In this document: in pieces, positions 33,842-42,438 of the stretch
Layout: every line of letters begins with the position of its first letter
Numbering within the stretch: the first letter of the stretch is position 1
Assembly (NCBI GenBank): GCA_958296235.1
Contig: OY282457.1
Span: forward strand, 2,049,684-2,113,683
Origin: an uncultured Candidatus Binatia bacterium
GTDB lineage: Bacteria > Desulfobacterota > Binatia > Bin18
DNA: 64,000 nucleotides
Reading direction: 5' to 3'
The notes under the pieces: model-generated
Databases searched by the model: none
Told to the model about the DNA's origin: nothing
What the model saw: the letters and a program-made list of their open reading frames with translations, nothing else
Made by a program: the position numbers and the translations under genes

Positions 33842-34836
33842 CCTCCTCCTCCTTCGCATCGCTCAACCACGCGCAGGCGCGCACTCCGCGCCCGAGTATT
33901 ATCCATGACCTCCTGACTGGTTGGTGTCAGTGGCTTTGGGGTTAACACCCGGACCTGCGGTTCCCAGTCACAGGCACATATCTGGAGTTGGGGTGGACAG
34001 ATACATGCTGAGGCCCAGCGCCGGAAGGCGGCCTTCACCAGACGGTCTTCAAGCGAATGATAGGCGAGCGCCACCATGCGCCCTCCAGGCCGCAGCAATG
34101 TATACCCCTCCCGTAAGAAGAGTGCCAAATGCTGGAGTTCCTGATTCACGGCGATGCGCAAGGCCTGAAAGGTCTGTGTCGCCGCATGGGTCCGAGGCCG
34201 CTGATGACGGGCCGGCCGGCGGACACTGCGCTCGATAATTTTCACCAGCATCGTTGTCGTAGCGATTGGCCCGTGGGCGCGTTCCTGGCGGATTGCCCGG
34301 GCAATCGCTCTGGCCGCCCGCTCCTCTCCGTATTCTCGGAGTATACGGCGTAATTCTTCTTCACTGGAAGAATTGACAATATCCGCGGCGCTCTGCCCGC
34401 CGCTCTGGTCCATCCGCATATCGAGTGGCCCTGGGCGTAAAAAACTAAAGCCGCGCCGGCCGTCTTCGACCTGGAGTGAGGAAAAACCCAAGTCAAGGAG
34501 GATGCCATCGACTCCTGCCCATCCCAACCCGCGCAGGACCGCGGCCGCTTGGCTGAAATTCGCCTGAACGATGACATGCTGACCGACAAACGGCGCTAAC
34601 CGCTGCCGCGCGACCGGCAGCGCGCGTGGGTCACGGTCAAACCCCAGCAGTCTGCCTCTGCCGCGGCTGGCCTCCAACAGCGCCGCCGCGTGTCCGCCTC
34701 CCCCGAGCGTGCCGTCAAGAATATCGCCGCCAAGACAGGGTTGCAGAAAGGAGAGGACCTGCTCCAGCATGACCGGGATATGCACCGGCGCTGGGGGCGG
34801 CGGCATCGATTCTGAAGGGAGAGGTGCGGCTTGCAT
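33838..34836 (-). CDS. rsmH: 16S rRNA (cytosine1402-N4)-methyltransferase RsmH
   Basis: 332 aa. HIPVMLEQVLSFLQPCLGG, SAM-binding DGTLGGGGHAAALLEAS and GFDRDPRALPVARQRL, LDLGFSSLQVEDGRRGFSF, GPLDMRMDQS, ATQTFQALRIAVNQELQHL, and MVALAYHSLEDRLVKAAFR. N4-methylates C1402 in the ribosomal P site. The first ten residues before MPPPPAPVHIPVML are not conserved, so ATG 34806 is an alternative start. Confidence 0.96.
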   Translation of the reverse strand: MQAAPLPSESMPPPPAPVHIPVMLEQVLSFLQPCLGGDILDGTLGGGGHAAALLEASRGRGRLLGFDRDPRALPVARQRLAPFVGQHVIVQANFSQAAAVLRGLGWAGVDGILLDLGFSSLQVEDGRRGFSFLRPGPLDMRMDQSGGQSAADIVNSSSEEELRRILREYGEERAARAIARAIRQERAHGPIATTTMLVKIIERSVRRPARHQRPRTHAATQTFQALRIAVNQELQHLALFLREGYTLLRPGGRMVALAYHSLEDRLVKAAFRRWASACICPPQLQICACDWEPQVRVLTPKPLTPTSQEVMDNTRARSARLRVVERCEGGGG

Positions 34837-34863
34837 GGAGGCGCTGCTTGTCTTGGACCTGTG

Positions 34864-35331
34864 CTATATGTCTGCCCCACCCGCGTTCAAATTACTGAAT
34901 AAGCGTGGGTCCTGAGCAAGATCTTTCTCAGATTCTTCATTAAATTCTTGCCATACTGCCTTGTCCCATATACGAAATTTCTCAAGCGCAGCGGCAAACA
35001 TGGCATCCTTCTTCAGGCCAGCATATTTTCTGAGGAGCGGGGGAATCAAAATGCGCCCTTGTTTATCAACGCTACATTCCTGAGCGTTAGAGAGATAAAA
35101 AGTTTCGATTTTTAAGAAGTTTTGATCAAAACGGGGCTTTTTCCTCAAGTCCTGCTCGAAGTTCTCCCATTCCGCATAGGGATAAACATCAAGACAGCGA
35201 AAGGATGCCAGGATGAATTTGGTGACAATCAGTCGAGAATCGTTCCGCCCAACCAATATCTCTCGAAATTTCGAGGGGATACTGACCCTTCCTTTCTCGT
35301 CAATAGTATGTTCAAAACTCCCGCGAAACAC
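34864..35331 (-). CDS. mraZ: Transcriptional regulator MraZ
   Basis: 155 aa from a GTG at 35331 that follows GGGGAGATTC. The family begins with this FRGSFEHTIDEKGRVSIPSK block; an upstream ATG at 35373 would lie inside the MraZ boxes and the probable transcription start, so it is rejected. Two AbrB-like SpoVT-MraZ domains; second copy around ECSVDKQGRILIPPLLRKYA. Forms a ring that binds the TGGGN repeats at 35346-35371 and represses the dcw operon. Confidence 0.94.
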   Translation of the reverse strand: MFRGSFEHTIDEKGRVSIPSKFREILVGRNDSRLIVTKFILASFRCLDVYPYAEWENFEQDLRKKPRFDQNFLKIETFYLSNAQECSVDKQGRILIPPLLRKYAGLKKDAMFAAALEKFRIWDKAVWQEFNEESEKDLAQDPRLFSNLNAGGADI

Positions 35332-35345
35332 GAATCTCCCCTCAT

Positions 35346-35371
35346 CCCCACTTTCTCCCACTTTCTCCCAC
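35346..35371 (-). promoter_or_regulatory. MraZ boxes (operator of the dcw operon)
   Basis: On the minus strand three TGGG(A/G) units repeat with exactly 10-bp period: TGGGA GAAAG TGGGA GAAAG TGGGG (complements of CCCA at 35367-35370, 35357-35360, 35347-35350). This is the published arrangement of MraZ binding sites (TGGGN with 5-nt spacers). They begin just after the -10 box, covering the expected transcription start. Confidence 0.88.
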
Positions 35372-35372
35372 A

Positions 35373-35401
35373 ACTATAGTATGCGGCTTTTTTCGTGTCA
35401 A
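35373..35401 (-). promoter_or_regulatory. Sigma70 promoter of the mraZ-dcw operon
   Basis: Minus strand: TTGACA (complement of 35396-35401), 17-bp spacer, TATAGT (complement of 35373-35378). Perfect -35, five-of-six -10 and ideal spacing. The initiation point falls at about 35366, inside the MraZ boxes. Confidence 0.88.
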
Positions 35402-35459
35402 GCGAAAACCAAAGACTTTCAGGCAAGTTAGGCGTGGATAAGAGAGACAGGGAGAAGCA

Positions 35460-35488
35460 TTGACTCCGCCTTACCACTTCGGTACATC
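35460..35488 (+). promoter_or_regulatory. Possible promoter for the serine-pathway operon
   Basis: TTGACT (35460-35465), 17-bp spacer, TACATC (35483-35488). The -35 is good and the -10 poor. It is the best candidate on the plus strand before the terminator-like hairpin at 35521-35553. Confidence 0.35.
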
Positions 35489-35520
35489 ATGTCTGTACTA
35501 AGGGGGAAGGGAGAGATGAC

Positions 35521-35553
35521 GCCTGGATACGGGGAGCCCATCCGGGCTTTTTT
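35521..35553 (+). terminator. Leader terminator before the aminotransferase gene
   Basis: AGCCC ATCC GGGCT followed by TTTTTT (35535-35553); a longer stem GCCTGGAT (35521-35528) with ATCCGGGC (35540-35547, one G-U) ends at the same T run. No plus-strand gene lies upstream, only the divergent mraZ promoter, so it sits in the 5' leader and may act as an attenuator. Confidence 0.6.
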
Positions 35554-35570
35554 ATGCGTGTAGCGTGGGC

Positions 35571-36731
35571 ATGCCGATGTTAAAGCGATATTTACTCACT
35601 CCGGGGCCGACTCAAGTGCCGCCTGACGTCCTGCTGCGTATGGCGCAGCCCCTTATCCATCATCGTACCCCTGAGTTCAGCCAACTCTTTGCCGAAGCGC
35701 AGCGCGGCCTCCAATGGTTTTTTCAAACCACTCAGGACGTGCTCATCCTGGCGGCCTCGGGCTCCGGGGCGATGGAAGCGGCCATCACGAATACCTGCTC
35801 GCCCGGAGATTGTGTCATTGTGGTCAATGGCGGAAAATTCGGTGAACGCTGGCTGAAAATTTGCGCGGCGTTTGGCGTGCAAACTGAAGAAATTGAGGTC
35901 GAGTGGGGCCAGGCCGTGACGGTTGAGGCGGTGGCACAAGCGCTGCAGCGTCAGCCCAAAGCCAGGGCGGTTCTGATGCAAGCCAGTGAGACTTCGACAA
36001 CGGTCCTGCACCCGGTCCAAGACATCGCCGCCCTGACGCGGGATTCTGAGACCCTGCTCATTGTCGATGGCATTACTGCGGTTGGCGTGACGGATATCCC
36101 CATGGACCGCTCCGGGATTGATGTACTCATCACCGGCTCACAAAAGGCCCTGATGCTGCCCCCGGGGCTGGCGTTTATCGCCCTCAGTCCGAAAGCCTGG
36201 CAGCGCACGGAGCAGGCCCGGCTGCCGCGCTTCTACTTTGACCTGCAAAAGGAGCGCCAGGAACAAGCCAGACATACGACCGCCTACACTCCGGCTCTTT
36301 CGCTGATTACCGGCTTGCACGAGGTTCTCCGGCAGCTCCAGGCGGAAGGGCTCGAACAGGTCTGGACGCGCCATACGGTGTTGATGACCGCGACCCATGC
36401 CGCTGTGCGTGCCCTGGGTCTGCGTCTCTTAGCCGAAACCCATCCAAGCCCGGCCGCAACGGGCGTGTGGCTCCCGTCTACGGTTGATGGCGTGCGCTTG
36501 CTGACCTATATGCGTGACCGTATGGGTGTTGATATTGCGGGTGGTCAGGACCAGCTCAAAGGGAAAATCATTCGCATTTCTCACCTTGGGTACGCTGGCC
36601 CTTTTGATGTCATCACCGCGCTGAGCAGCCTGGAAATGGCCCTGAGTCGATTTGGAGTCGGGCTGACGCTGGGCAGTGGCGTCCGGGCTGCTGAAGCCGT
36701 TCTCCTGCCACGCTGGCCGGCCGTCGAATGA
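35571..36731 (+). CDS. Class V PLP aminotransferase (serine/alanine-glyoxylate type)
   Basis: 386 aa from ATG 35571; GTG 35565 and ATG 35577 are alternatives, and no strong ribosome site is seen. Pattern KRYLLTPGPTQVPPDVLLRM, HHRTPEFSQLFAEAQ, LAASGSGAMEAAITN, and the PLP-binding Lys in GSQKALMLPPGLAFI. It lies 24 bp before serA; such pairs elsewhere (for example in Thermotoga) point to a role in the serine branch, possibly as phosphoserine or serine-glyoxylate aminotransferase (inference). Confidence 0.88.
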   Translation: MPMLKRYLLTPGPTQVPPDVLLRMAQPLIHHRTPEFSQLFAEAQRGLQWFFQTTQDVLILAASGSGAMEAAITNTCSPGDCVIVVNGGKFGERWLKICAAFGVQTEEIEVEWGQAVTVEAVAQALQRQPKARAVLMQASETSTTVLHPVQDIAALTRDSETLLIVDGITAVGVTDIPMDRSGIDVLITGSQKALMLPPGLAFIALSPKAWQRTEQARLPRFYFDLQKERQEQARHTTAYTPALSLITGLHEVLRQLQAEGLEQVWTRHTVLMTATHAAVRALGLRLLAETHPSPAATGVWLPSTVDGVRLLTYMRDRMGVDIAGGQDQLKGKIIRISHLGYAGPFDVITALSSLEMALSRFGVGLTLGSGVRAAEAVLLPRWPAVE

Positions 36732-36755
36732 GCGACCTGGGCGACGAGTAGCAGT

Positions 36756-38345
36756 ATGTCACATAAAGTGCTTATTACCGACCCGCTCGCCCCGCAGGGA
36801 GTGGCGCGGCTGCAAACGCAGCCGGATATCGACTTTACCGTCCAACCGGGACTGACCGAACAGGAACTGGCCGAGCAGATCGCTCTGTATCAGGGCTTGA
36901 TTATTCGGAGCGGGACACGCGTTACTCCGGCTGTCATTGCGGCGGCCCACAACCTGCGCGTGATTGGCCGGGCCGGCATCGGTGTTGATAATATCGATGT
37001 TGAGGCCGCCACCAGACGGGGCATCGTTGTCATGAACACGCCTGGCGGAAACAATGTTACCACGGCCGAGCACACCATCTCGCTCCTGCTCGCCCTGGCG
37101 CGCAATATTCCGCAAGCCACGGCCTCGCTCAAGGCCGGCCACTGGCAGCGCGCGCAATTCACGGGAACCGAAGTCTGCAATAAAGTGCTCGGTCTGGTCG
37201 GCCTGGGCAATATCGGAACCATTGTCGCCGAGCGTGCCCTGGGGTTGCGGATGCGCATCGTTGCCTACGACCCCTTCGTCACCTCAGAAGCGGCCGCCAG
37301 AATGAATGTCGAGCTCGTCCCGCTCACCGCGCTGTATCGGCAGGCGGATTTTATCAGCGTGCATACACCCCTGACCAAGGAAACGCGGGGTCTGATCGAT
37401 GCCCAGGCCTTTGCGCAGATGAAAGACGGGGTGCGCGTTATCAATTGCGCGCGGGGCGGGATCGTCGACGAAACCGCCCTGCTTGAGGCGCTGGAGAGTG
37501 GCGCGGTCACGGGCGCGGCCCTGGATGTCTTTGTTGACGAGCCGCCCCCGGCAGACCATCCCCTCCTGCAGCGCCAGGATGTGATTTGCACCCCGCATTT
37601 GGGCGCCGCAACGGACGAGGCCCAGATCAACGTCGCGATTGCCATTGCCGACCAGGTCGCCCATTTCCTCCAGCGCGGGGTGATTCAGAACGCGGTCAAT
37701 TTCCCCGCCCTGAGCCAGGAGCAGCTGACCATTTTGGAACCCTATCTTTTCCTGGGCGAAAAACTCGGCAGCTTTCTCGCCCAGATTACGCCGCACGCCC
37801 CGCGCGAGGTCCACATCGAGTACAGCGGGGAGATGACCGCCTATGAGGTTGCCCCCGCCACCGCGGCCGTCCTGCGCGGGCTGCTCAGTCCGATTCTCGA
37901 ACAGGCCATCAATGTGGTCAATGCGCCGCTGGTTGCGCGGGAGCGCGGCATTCGCGTCGTCGAGTCGCGCAGCAGCACGCCCAGTGATTTTCTGAATTCT
38001 ATCGCGGTCAGCGTGCAGGCCAGGGACAGCGCCAATTCTGCCGCGGGGGCAGTCTTCAGCAATCAGACCGTGCGCCTCGTGCGCGTCAATGATTTTCATC
38101 TGGAAGCCGTTCCCGAAGGAACGATTCTGCTGCTGAACAATACAGACGTTCCCGGTGTGGTCGGTCAGGTCGGCACCCTCCTCGGCACCCTGGGCATCAA
38201 TATTGCCGGGTTGGAACTGGGGCGGGAGAAAATCGGCGGAGAAGCCATCTCCCTGATTCATGTCGATGACCAGGTCTCGCCTGAGGTCCTGGCCGCCTTA
38301 CGCAGACTCGACCCCATTCTGTCGGCCCAACTGATCCGTTTATGA
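36756..38345 (+). CDS. serA: D-3-phosphoglycerate dehydrogenase
   Basis: 529 aa, long form. Substrate domain with RSGTRVTPAVI; NAD site VGLGNIGTIVAERALGL; catalytic Arg in NCARGGIVDE, Glu in VDEPPPADHP and His in CTPHLGAATDEAQ. Residues about 325-450 form the intervening (ASB) domain and the last 75 residues an ACT domain (LLLNNTDVPGVVGQVGTL, NIAGLELGREKIGGEA), which usually senses serine. First committed step of serine synthesis. Confidence 0.95.
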   Translation: MSHKVLITDPLAPQGVARLQTQPDIDFTVQPGLTEQELAEQIALYQGLIIRSGTRVTPAVIAAAHNLRVIGRAGIGVDNIDVEAATRRGIVVMNTPGGNNVTTAEHTISLLLALARNIPQATASLKAGHWQRAQFTGTEVCNKVLGLVGLGNIGTIVAERALGLRMRIVAYDPFVTSEAAARMNVELVPLTALYRQADFISVHTPLTKETRGLIDAQAFAQMKDGVRVINCARGGIVDETALLEALESGAVTGAALDVFVDEPPPADHPLLQRQDVICTPHLGAATDEAQINVAIAIADQVAHFLQRGVIQNAVNFPALSQEQLTILEPYLFLGEKLGSFLAQITPHAPREVHIEYSGEMTAYEVAPATAAVLRGLLSPILEQAINVVNAPLVARERGIRVVESRSSTPSDFLNSIAVSVQARDSANSAAGAVFSNQTVRLVRVNDFHLEAVPEGTILLLNNTDVPGVVGQVGTLLGTLGINIAGLELGREKIGGEAISLIHVDDQVSPEVLAALRRLDPILSAQLIRL

Positions 38346-38376
38346 GCGTTGATCGGGAAGAAGGAGCACCCAGCCC

Positions 38377-39669
38377 ATGAGCACCCTCGTTGTTGTCGGC
38401 GTCCAGTGGGGCGATGAAGGCAAAGGCAAGGTGGTGGACCTGCTTGCACGCGAAGCCGACGTCATTGTCCGTTTTCAAGGGGGCAACAACGCGGGTCACA
38501 CCCTGGTTGTCGGGGGTCAGAAAACTATCGTCCGGCTTATCCCGTCGGGCGTGCTGCACGACGGCAAGGTGTGTGTGATCGGCAATGGCGTTGTGGTCAA
38601 CCCCGAAGTCCTGGTTGAAGAAATCGACGCGCTCCAGCGGCGGGGCCGCCTGTCTGACCCGGAATCGCTCAAGATCAGTGAAATCGCCCACCTGATTACG
38701 CCCTACCACAAGGCCATCGATCTCGCGCGGGAACGGCTCCGCGGCGAGGGCAAGATCGGGACGACCGGCAGAGGGATAGGGCCGACGTATGAAGACAAAA
38801 TGGCCCGTGTCGGGATTCGCTTTGTCGATCTCTTGGACGAAGACGTCTTCGCCCGGAAGTTGGAACGCAACCTCGAAGAGAAAAACATTTACCTCGGCAC
38901 CCTGCTGCAAGAACAGCCCCTTGAGTATCAAGACATCTTCGACCACTACCGTCGCCTGCGCGACCGCCTGGCCCCCCATGTCACCAACACCTCGCGCTAT
39001 ATTCACGACGCGCTCGGGGCCGGCCAGAAGGTGTTGTTCGAAGGCGCGCAAGGGACCATGCTCGACGTGGACCACGGCACCTATCCGTTTGTGACATCGT
39101 CCAACACCGTTGCCGGAGCGGTGTGCACCGGGGCGGGGATTGCGCCGCAGCAGCTCCGCAATGTCATTGGTATCTCCAAGGCGTATACCACGCGGGTCGG
39201 CAGCGGCCCTTTTCCGACCGAAGAGCACGGCGCGGACGGCGAAAAGCTGCGGCGTGACGGCGGTGAGTTTGGAACCGTCACCGGCCGGCCCCGACGCTGT
39301 GGCTGGTTCGATGCCGTCGTGGTGCGGACGGCGGCTCGGCTGAGTGGACTGAATGCCATGGCGCTGACCAAGATCGACGTGCTGAGCGGACTGCCTACCC
39401 TGCGGGTGTGTACGGGCTATCGCTACCGGGACCGGGAATATGACGAGGTGCCGGCGAGCGCGCATACCCTCGAACACGTCACCCCCATCTATGAAGAACT
39501 CCCGGGTTGGACCGAACCGCTGACCGATATGCGCAGCCTGGACGCCCTGCCGCGCAACGCCCGGCAGTATGTCGAACGCCTCGAAGAACTGGTAAACGTC
39601 CCGGTCAAAATGATTTCCGTTGGCGCCGGTCGCGAAGAAACTATTTTGATTCGTCCCACGTTTTTTTAA
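38377..39669 (+). CDS. purA: Adenylosuccinate synthetase
   Basis: 430 aa, GAAGGAG before ATG 38377. GTP loop VGVQWGDEGKGKVVDLLA, RFQGGNNAGHTLVV, GTTGRGIGPTYEDKMARVG, FEGAQGTMLDVDHGTYPFVT, SSNTVAGA, GRPRRCGWFDAVVVR, LTKIDVLSG. Makes adenylosuccinate from IMP and aspartate. Normal length. Its last 29 bp overlap the convergent membrane-protein gene. Confidence 0.97.
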   Translation: MSTLVVVGVQWGDEGKGKVVDLLAREADVIVRFQGGNNAGHTLVVGGQKTIVRLIPSGVLHDGKVCVIGNGVVVNPEVLVEEIDALQRRGRLSDPESLKISEIAHLITPYHKAIDLARERLRGEGKIGTTGRGIGPTYEDKMARVGIRFVDLLDEDVFARKLERNLEEKNIYLGTLLQEQPLEYQDIFDHYRRLRDRLAPHVTNTSRYIHDALGAGQKVLFEGAQGTMLDVDHGTYPFVTSSNTVAGAVCTGAGIAPQQLRNVIGISKAYTTRVGSGPFPTEEHGADGEKLRRDGGEFGTVTGRPRRCGWFDAVVVRTAARLSGLNAMALTKIDVLSGLPTLRVCTGYRYRDREYDEVPASAHTLEHVTPIYEELPGWTEPLTDMRSLDALPRNARQYVERLEELVNVPVKMISVGAGREETILIRPTFF

Positions 39670-40594
39670 GCGTCGCGGTCGAGCAGCCAACTTCCGAGGA
39701 TACGAGGAAGGCCAGGCCGCCACAGATATTCGCTCCCAGCACAATGGCGCTCCAGACCAGGCCAAAGGCGAGCGCCTCGTCCCGGCCAGTTCCCCACAGG
39801 GCGAGACACAGGACATAGCCACCCTCTCGTATCCCCAGCCCGCCAAAACTGACGGGCAGGGCGCTGAGTATTTGGACCACAGGGATAAAGAGGACGAGAT
39901 ACCACAACGGGACCGCCAGCCCGAGTGCGGCGGCGACCACCGCGTGTAAGCCGAGCTGAAAGAGATGGAAGCAGACAGACAGGCCGCACACGGAGCCGAG
40001 CAGGGCCAGGTCCGCGCGGTAGGGCAGGCTGAGCCGGTCTACGGAGCGCCGGACGATATTCCCTGCCGACGTCCAGCGTTCAAGCAGCCAGGGGAGGCCC
40101 CACCACAGGACAATGCTCCCGCCAGTCGTGGCCAGTACGCCATAATACAGCTCAACCGGCAGCACGCTCGGGCCCCACAGCAGAAAACCGCCGGCGCTGA
40201 CCCAGACCAGCATCACCACACCACTCACCCGGTCGGCGAGGACGGAGTGGAGCGCAGCGCCCAAACGGGCCCGGCCGTGCGCCAGCAGATAGCCCCGTCC
40301 CACATCCCCGGCCACGACGCTCGGGGCAAACAGATTCAGATACATGCCGGCAAAGTAGTAGGCGACAAAGGTTTTCAGCGGTTGTCCGAATCCGAGCGGA
40401 CGGGCCAGCAGACGCCAGCGGTATGCGCTGACGACCTGTCCCAGCAGATAGCCACAGAAGGCCAAACCCACATAGTCAAGGCGGGCCGAGCGCAACTGTC
40501 GGACGAGGTGAGCCACCTCCACGGAAGAAAAAAGAATCAATAAAAGTCCGAGACTCAGGCTGACTTTGAACCAACGCGAGGCCAAAAAATGCAA
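39641..40594 (-). CDS. Flippase-like / LPG-synthase TM-type membrane protein
   Basis: 317 aa, about eight membrane segments, family UPF0104/AglD-like. Signature blocks: GYLLGQVVSAYRWRLLARPL, YYFAGMYLNLFAPSVVAGDV, GRGYLLAHGRARLGAALHSV, LADRVSGVVMLVW, and ALPVSFGGLGIREGGYV. Start is a TTG at 40594 after GAGGATATCAGCCTG; another TTG three codons in is possible. Members flip or transfer lipid-linked molecules; substrate unknown. Convergent with purA, overlapping it by 29 bp. Confidence 0.8.
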   Translation of the reverse strand: MHFLASRWFKVSLSLGLLLILFSSVEVAHLVRQLRSARLDYVGLAFCGYLLGQVVSAYRWRLLARPLGFGQPLKTFVAYYFAGMYLNLFAPSVVAGDVGRGYLLAHGRARLGAALHSVLADRVSGVVMLVWVSAGGFLLWGPSVLPVELYYGVLATTGGSIVLWWGLPWLLERWTSAGNIVRRSVDRLSLPYRADLALLGSVCGLSVCFHLFQLGLHAVVAAALGLAVPLWYLVLFIPVVQILSALPVSFGGLGIREGGYVLCLALWGTGRDEALAFGLVWSAIVLGANICGGLAFLVSSEVGCSTATLKKTWDESK

Positions 40595-40626
40595 CAGGCT
40601 GATATCCTCAAATGAGAGGCTCTGCG

Positions 40627-41310
40627 CTAGGCGTCAACCGTCTCACCGGACAGCACCGCCCCGTTGAGATGAGTCGTGCTGTTAATCGTGTGAATCTCCG
40701 CCTCTCCGCTTGGAAAAAGCGAGACTTCGCTGATGCCGGTATTGCCAATTTTTTCAATCTGGCCGAATTGGCTCATGGTCAGACCACGACAGTGTAACAG
40801 GAAGGCTCTCACCGCCCCTCCGTGGGTCACCACGACGATCTGTTCGCCCCGATGGTCTCGGATAAACTGTTGACTCGATTGCAGTAAGCGGCCTTGAAAC
40901 TGGGCAAAGGTTTCGCCTCCGCCGCGCGGCAGGTCTTCACCCTGCCGCAGCCGCGCCCACTCCTCGGCATGCCGGCTCGCCACCTCGGCGGTTGTCAGCC
41001 CACTCCAGGTTCCAATATCCATCTCGCGCCAGGCCGTCGCCTCGACCGGCGTGACGCCTAATACCTGGCCCAGAATGGCGGCGGTGTCGTGCGCGCGCCG
41101 GAGGTCGCTGGTGTAAATCGCCTGAATACGCCGTTCTTCATGCCGGAAGCGCCGGGCGAGTTGCCGCGCCTGGTCATAGCCCGTCTGGCTGAGCGGCGTA
41201 TCGGCCTGGCCCTGCCAGCGGTTTTCCTGATTCCAGATGGTCTCTCCATGTCGGACCAAGAGGACACGAACACCCGCCTCTATCCCTGCATCCCTGACGT
41301 CACTCGGCAT
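40627..41310 (-). CDS. Histidine phosphatase (phosphoglycerate mutase-like)
   Basis: 227 aa from ATG 41310; 21 upstream in-frame codons are not conserved. Active-site LVRHGETIWNQENRWQGQ with the phospho-His, LSQTGYDQARQLARRF, SDLRRAHDTAAILG, WREMDIGTWSGLT, and the second His in VVTHGGAVRAFLLHC. Removes phosphate from a small molecule (candidates: phosphoglycerate, alpha-ribazole phosphate, sugar phosphates). Context next to serA does not settle it. Confidence 0.88.
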   Translation of the reverse strand: MPSDVRDAGIEAGVRVLLVRHGETIWNQENRWQGQADTPLSQTGYDQARQLARRFRHEERRIQAIYTSDLRRAHDTAAILGQVLGVTPVEATAWREMDIGTWSGLTTAEVASRHAEEWARLRQGEDLPRGGGETFAQFQGRLLQSSQQFIRDHRGEQIVVVTHGGAVRAFLLHCRGLTMSQFGQIEKIGNTGISEVSLFPSGEAEIHTINSTTHLNGAVLSGETVDA

Positions 41311-41664
41311 GGCTGACCTCGGTACCGCTCTGTAGCATGTCCACACGGGGAGGGCTACAAGACCCGAGCCCACCTATATCGGGATAGACGGGCTCACGCA
41401 TCAGGCTGTAAACGTGGTGTCTGCGAATTCGTGGACGGAATGACGCACCCGAACGGCACTGAGTCCTTCTGGTCAATATTCAATCGCTGACACAAGGGGA
41501 CATAGACCCAGATGAGTCGTAAGCAGCTCACATAGTATGTTATGGAGTCTGAGGGGCGACCCAATGCCCCTGGGGTGAACACGGTTCTGCAAATGCGGGA
41601 GTTGGTCCGAAAGATGGAAAGGAAATGGCTGAAGCACTCGGAATGAGGTTAGGGAGAATAGGCA
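41311..41664 (+). other. 354-bp AT-richer leader of the R-M pair
   Basis: No complete gene. It contains ATG 41542 to TGA 41646, a 34-codon ORF in which NTVLQMRELVRKMERKW would be a basic helix; an in-frame TAG lies just upstream of its ATG. A ribosome site GGGAGAA stands before the methyltransferase at 41665. Possible small controller peptide or a gene remnant. Confidence 0.3.
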
Positions 41665-42438
41665 ATGAATGGACACTACACGCAAGCAACATTCCCGGAA
41701 CTTGATGTTTATGCCGAAACGGAGCGGTCAAAGCAACGAACCAAAGTCAAGGTACTTCCTTCAGCGGATGTGTTGGACACGTTAGCAGGTGCATCTGCTG
41801 TCAAGGCGACCATTCTCGACCCGTGGTACAATAAGGGCATTGGTGGTGAACGGGCTGACTACAATGACTGGTTAGCTGCCGTCATCCGGTCTGCGTGTCG
41901 TATCTCTGAACACGTCTTTGTCTGGGGATTTCCAGATATTCTGGCGTATCAGGTCGCCAAGATTCCCGAAGGCTTCAAACTGATAGCGTGGCTAACATGG
42001 TATTACAAGAATTGTCCGTCCGTCATTCGTGGCTGGCGGTCAGCGCAGAATGCGTGCCTACACCTTGCTATGGATGGCGCGACGGTCTATCCAGAACACT
42101 TCCTAAGTATAGACCAATTGGAGCGATGGAAAGCAGGCAAGATGAGATTTGTTCCTGGACCGCCGACCGTGTTGGAAGCACCTTTGAACATTGGCTTCGT
42201 CGGACGGAACGAGCAAACGGGGCACCCGGCGCAGAAACCATTATCGGTGATCGAACCATTACTGTTAATGTCTACACGAGCAAACGATACCGTGCTTGAT
42301 CCCATGTGTGGTTCAGGAACAACGGGCGAGGCTGCGCTCCGGCTTCACCGTCACGCGATTCTCTGCGACGACTCGTCCACATACCTGACTATAACGCGCA
42401 AGCGAATTGCAGCGTACCAGAATCAAGTCAATGGCTGA
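41665..42438 (+). CDS. Class-beta DNA methyltransferase of a type II R-M pair
   Basis: 257 aa. Motif IV is DPWYNKG (usually DPPY) at about residue 53; motif I (FxGxG) is VLDPMCGSGTTGEAALRLH near the C-terminus, preceded by HPAQKPLSVIEPLLL (motif X). This order (IV before I) is class beta, methylating adenine N6 or cytosine N4. Codons are A/T-richer than the neighbours. Overlaps the next gene by eight bp, strongly suggesting a restriction-modification pair. Confidence 0.85.
   Translation: MNGHYTQATFPELDVYAETERSKQRTKVKVLPSADVLDTLAGASAVKATILDPWYNKGIGGERADYNDWLAAVIRSACRISEHVFVWGFPDILAYQVAKIPEGFKLIAWLTWYYKNCPSVIRGWRSAQNACLHLAMDGATVYPEHFLSIDQLERWKAGKMRFVPGPPTVLEAPLNIGFVGRNEQTGHPAQKPLSVIEPLLLMSTRANDTVLDPMCGSGTTGEAALRLHRHAILCDDSSTYLTITRKRIAAYQNQVNG

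Noticed and set aside
38197..39846. 549-codon open frame on the minus strand across purA
   Set aside because: It is antisense to a clear PurA, has no family motif, and arises from GC-rich codon use.
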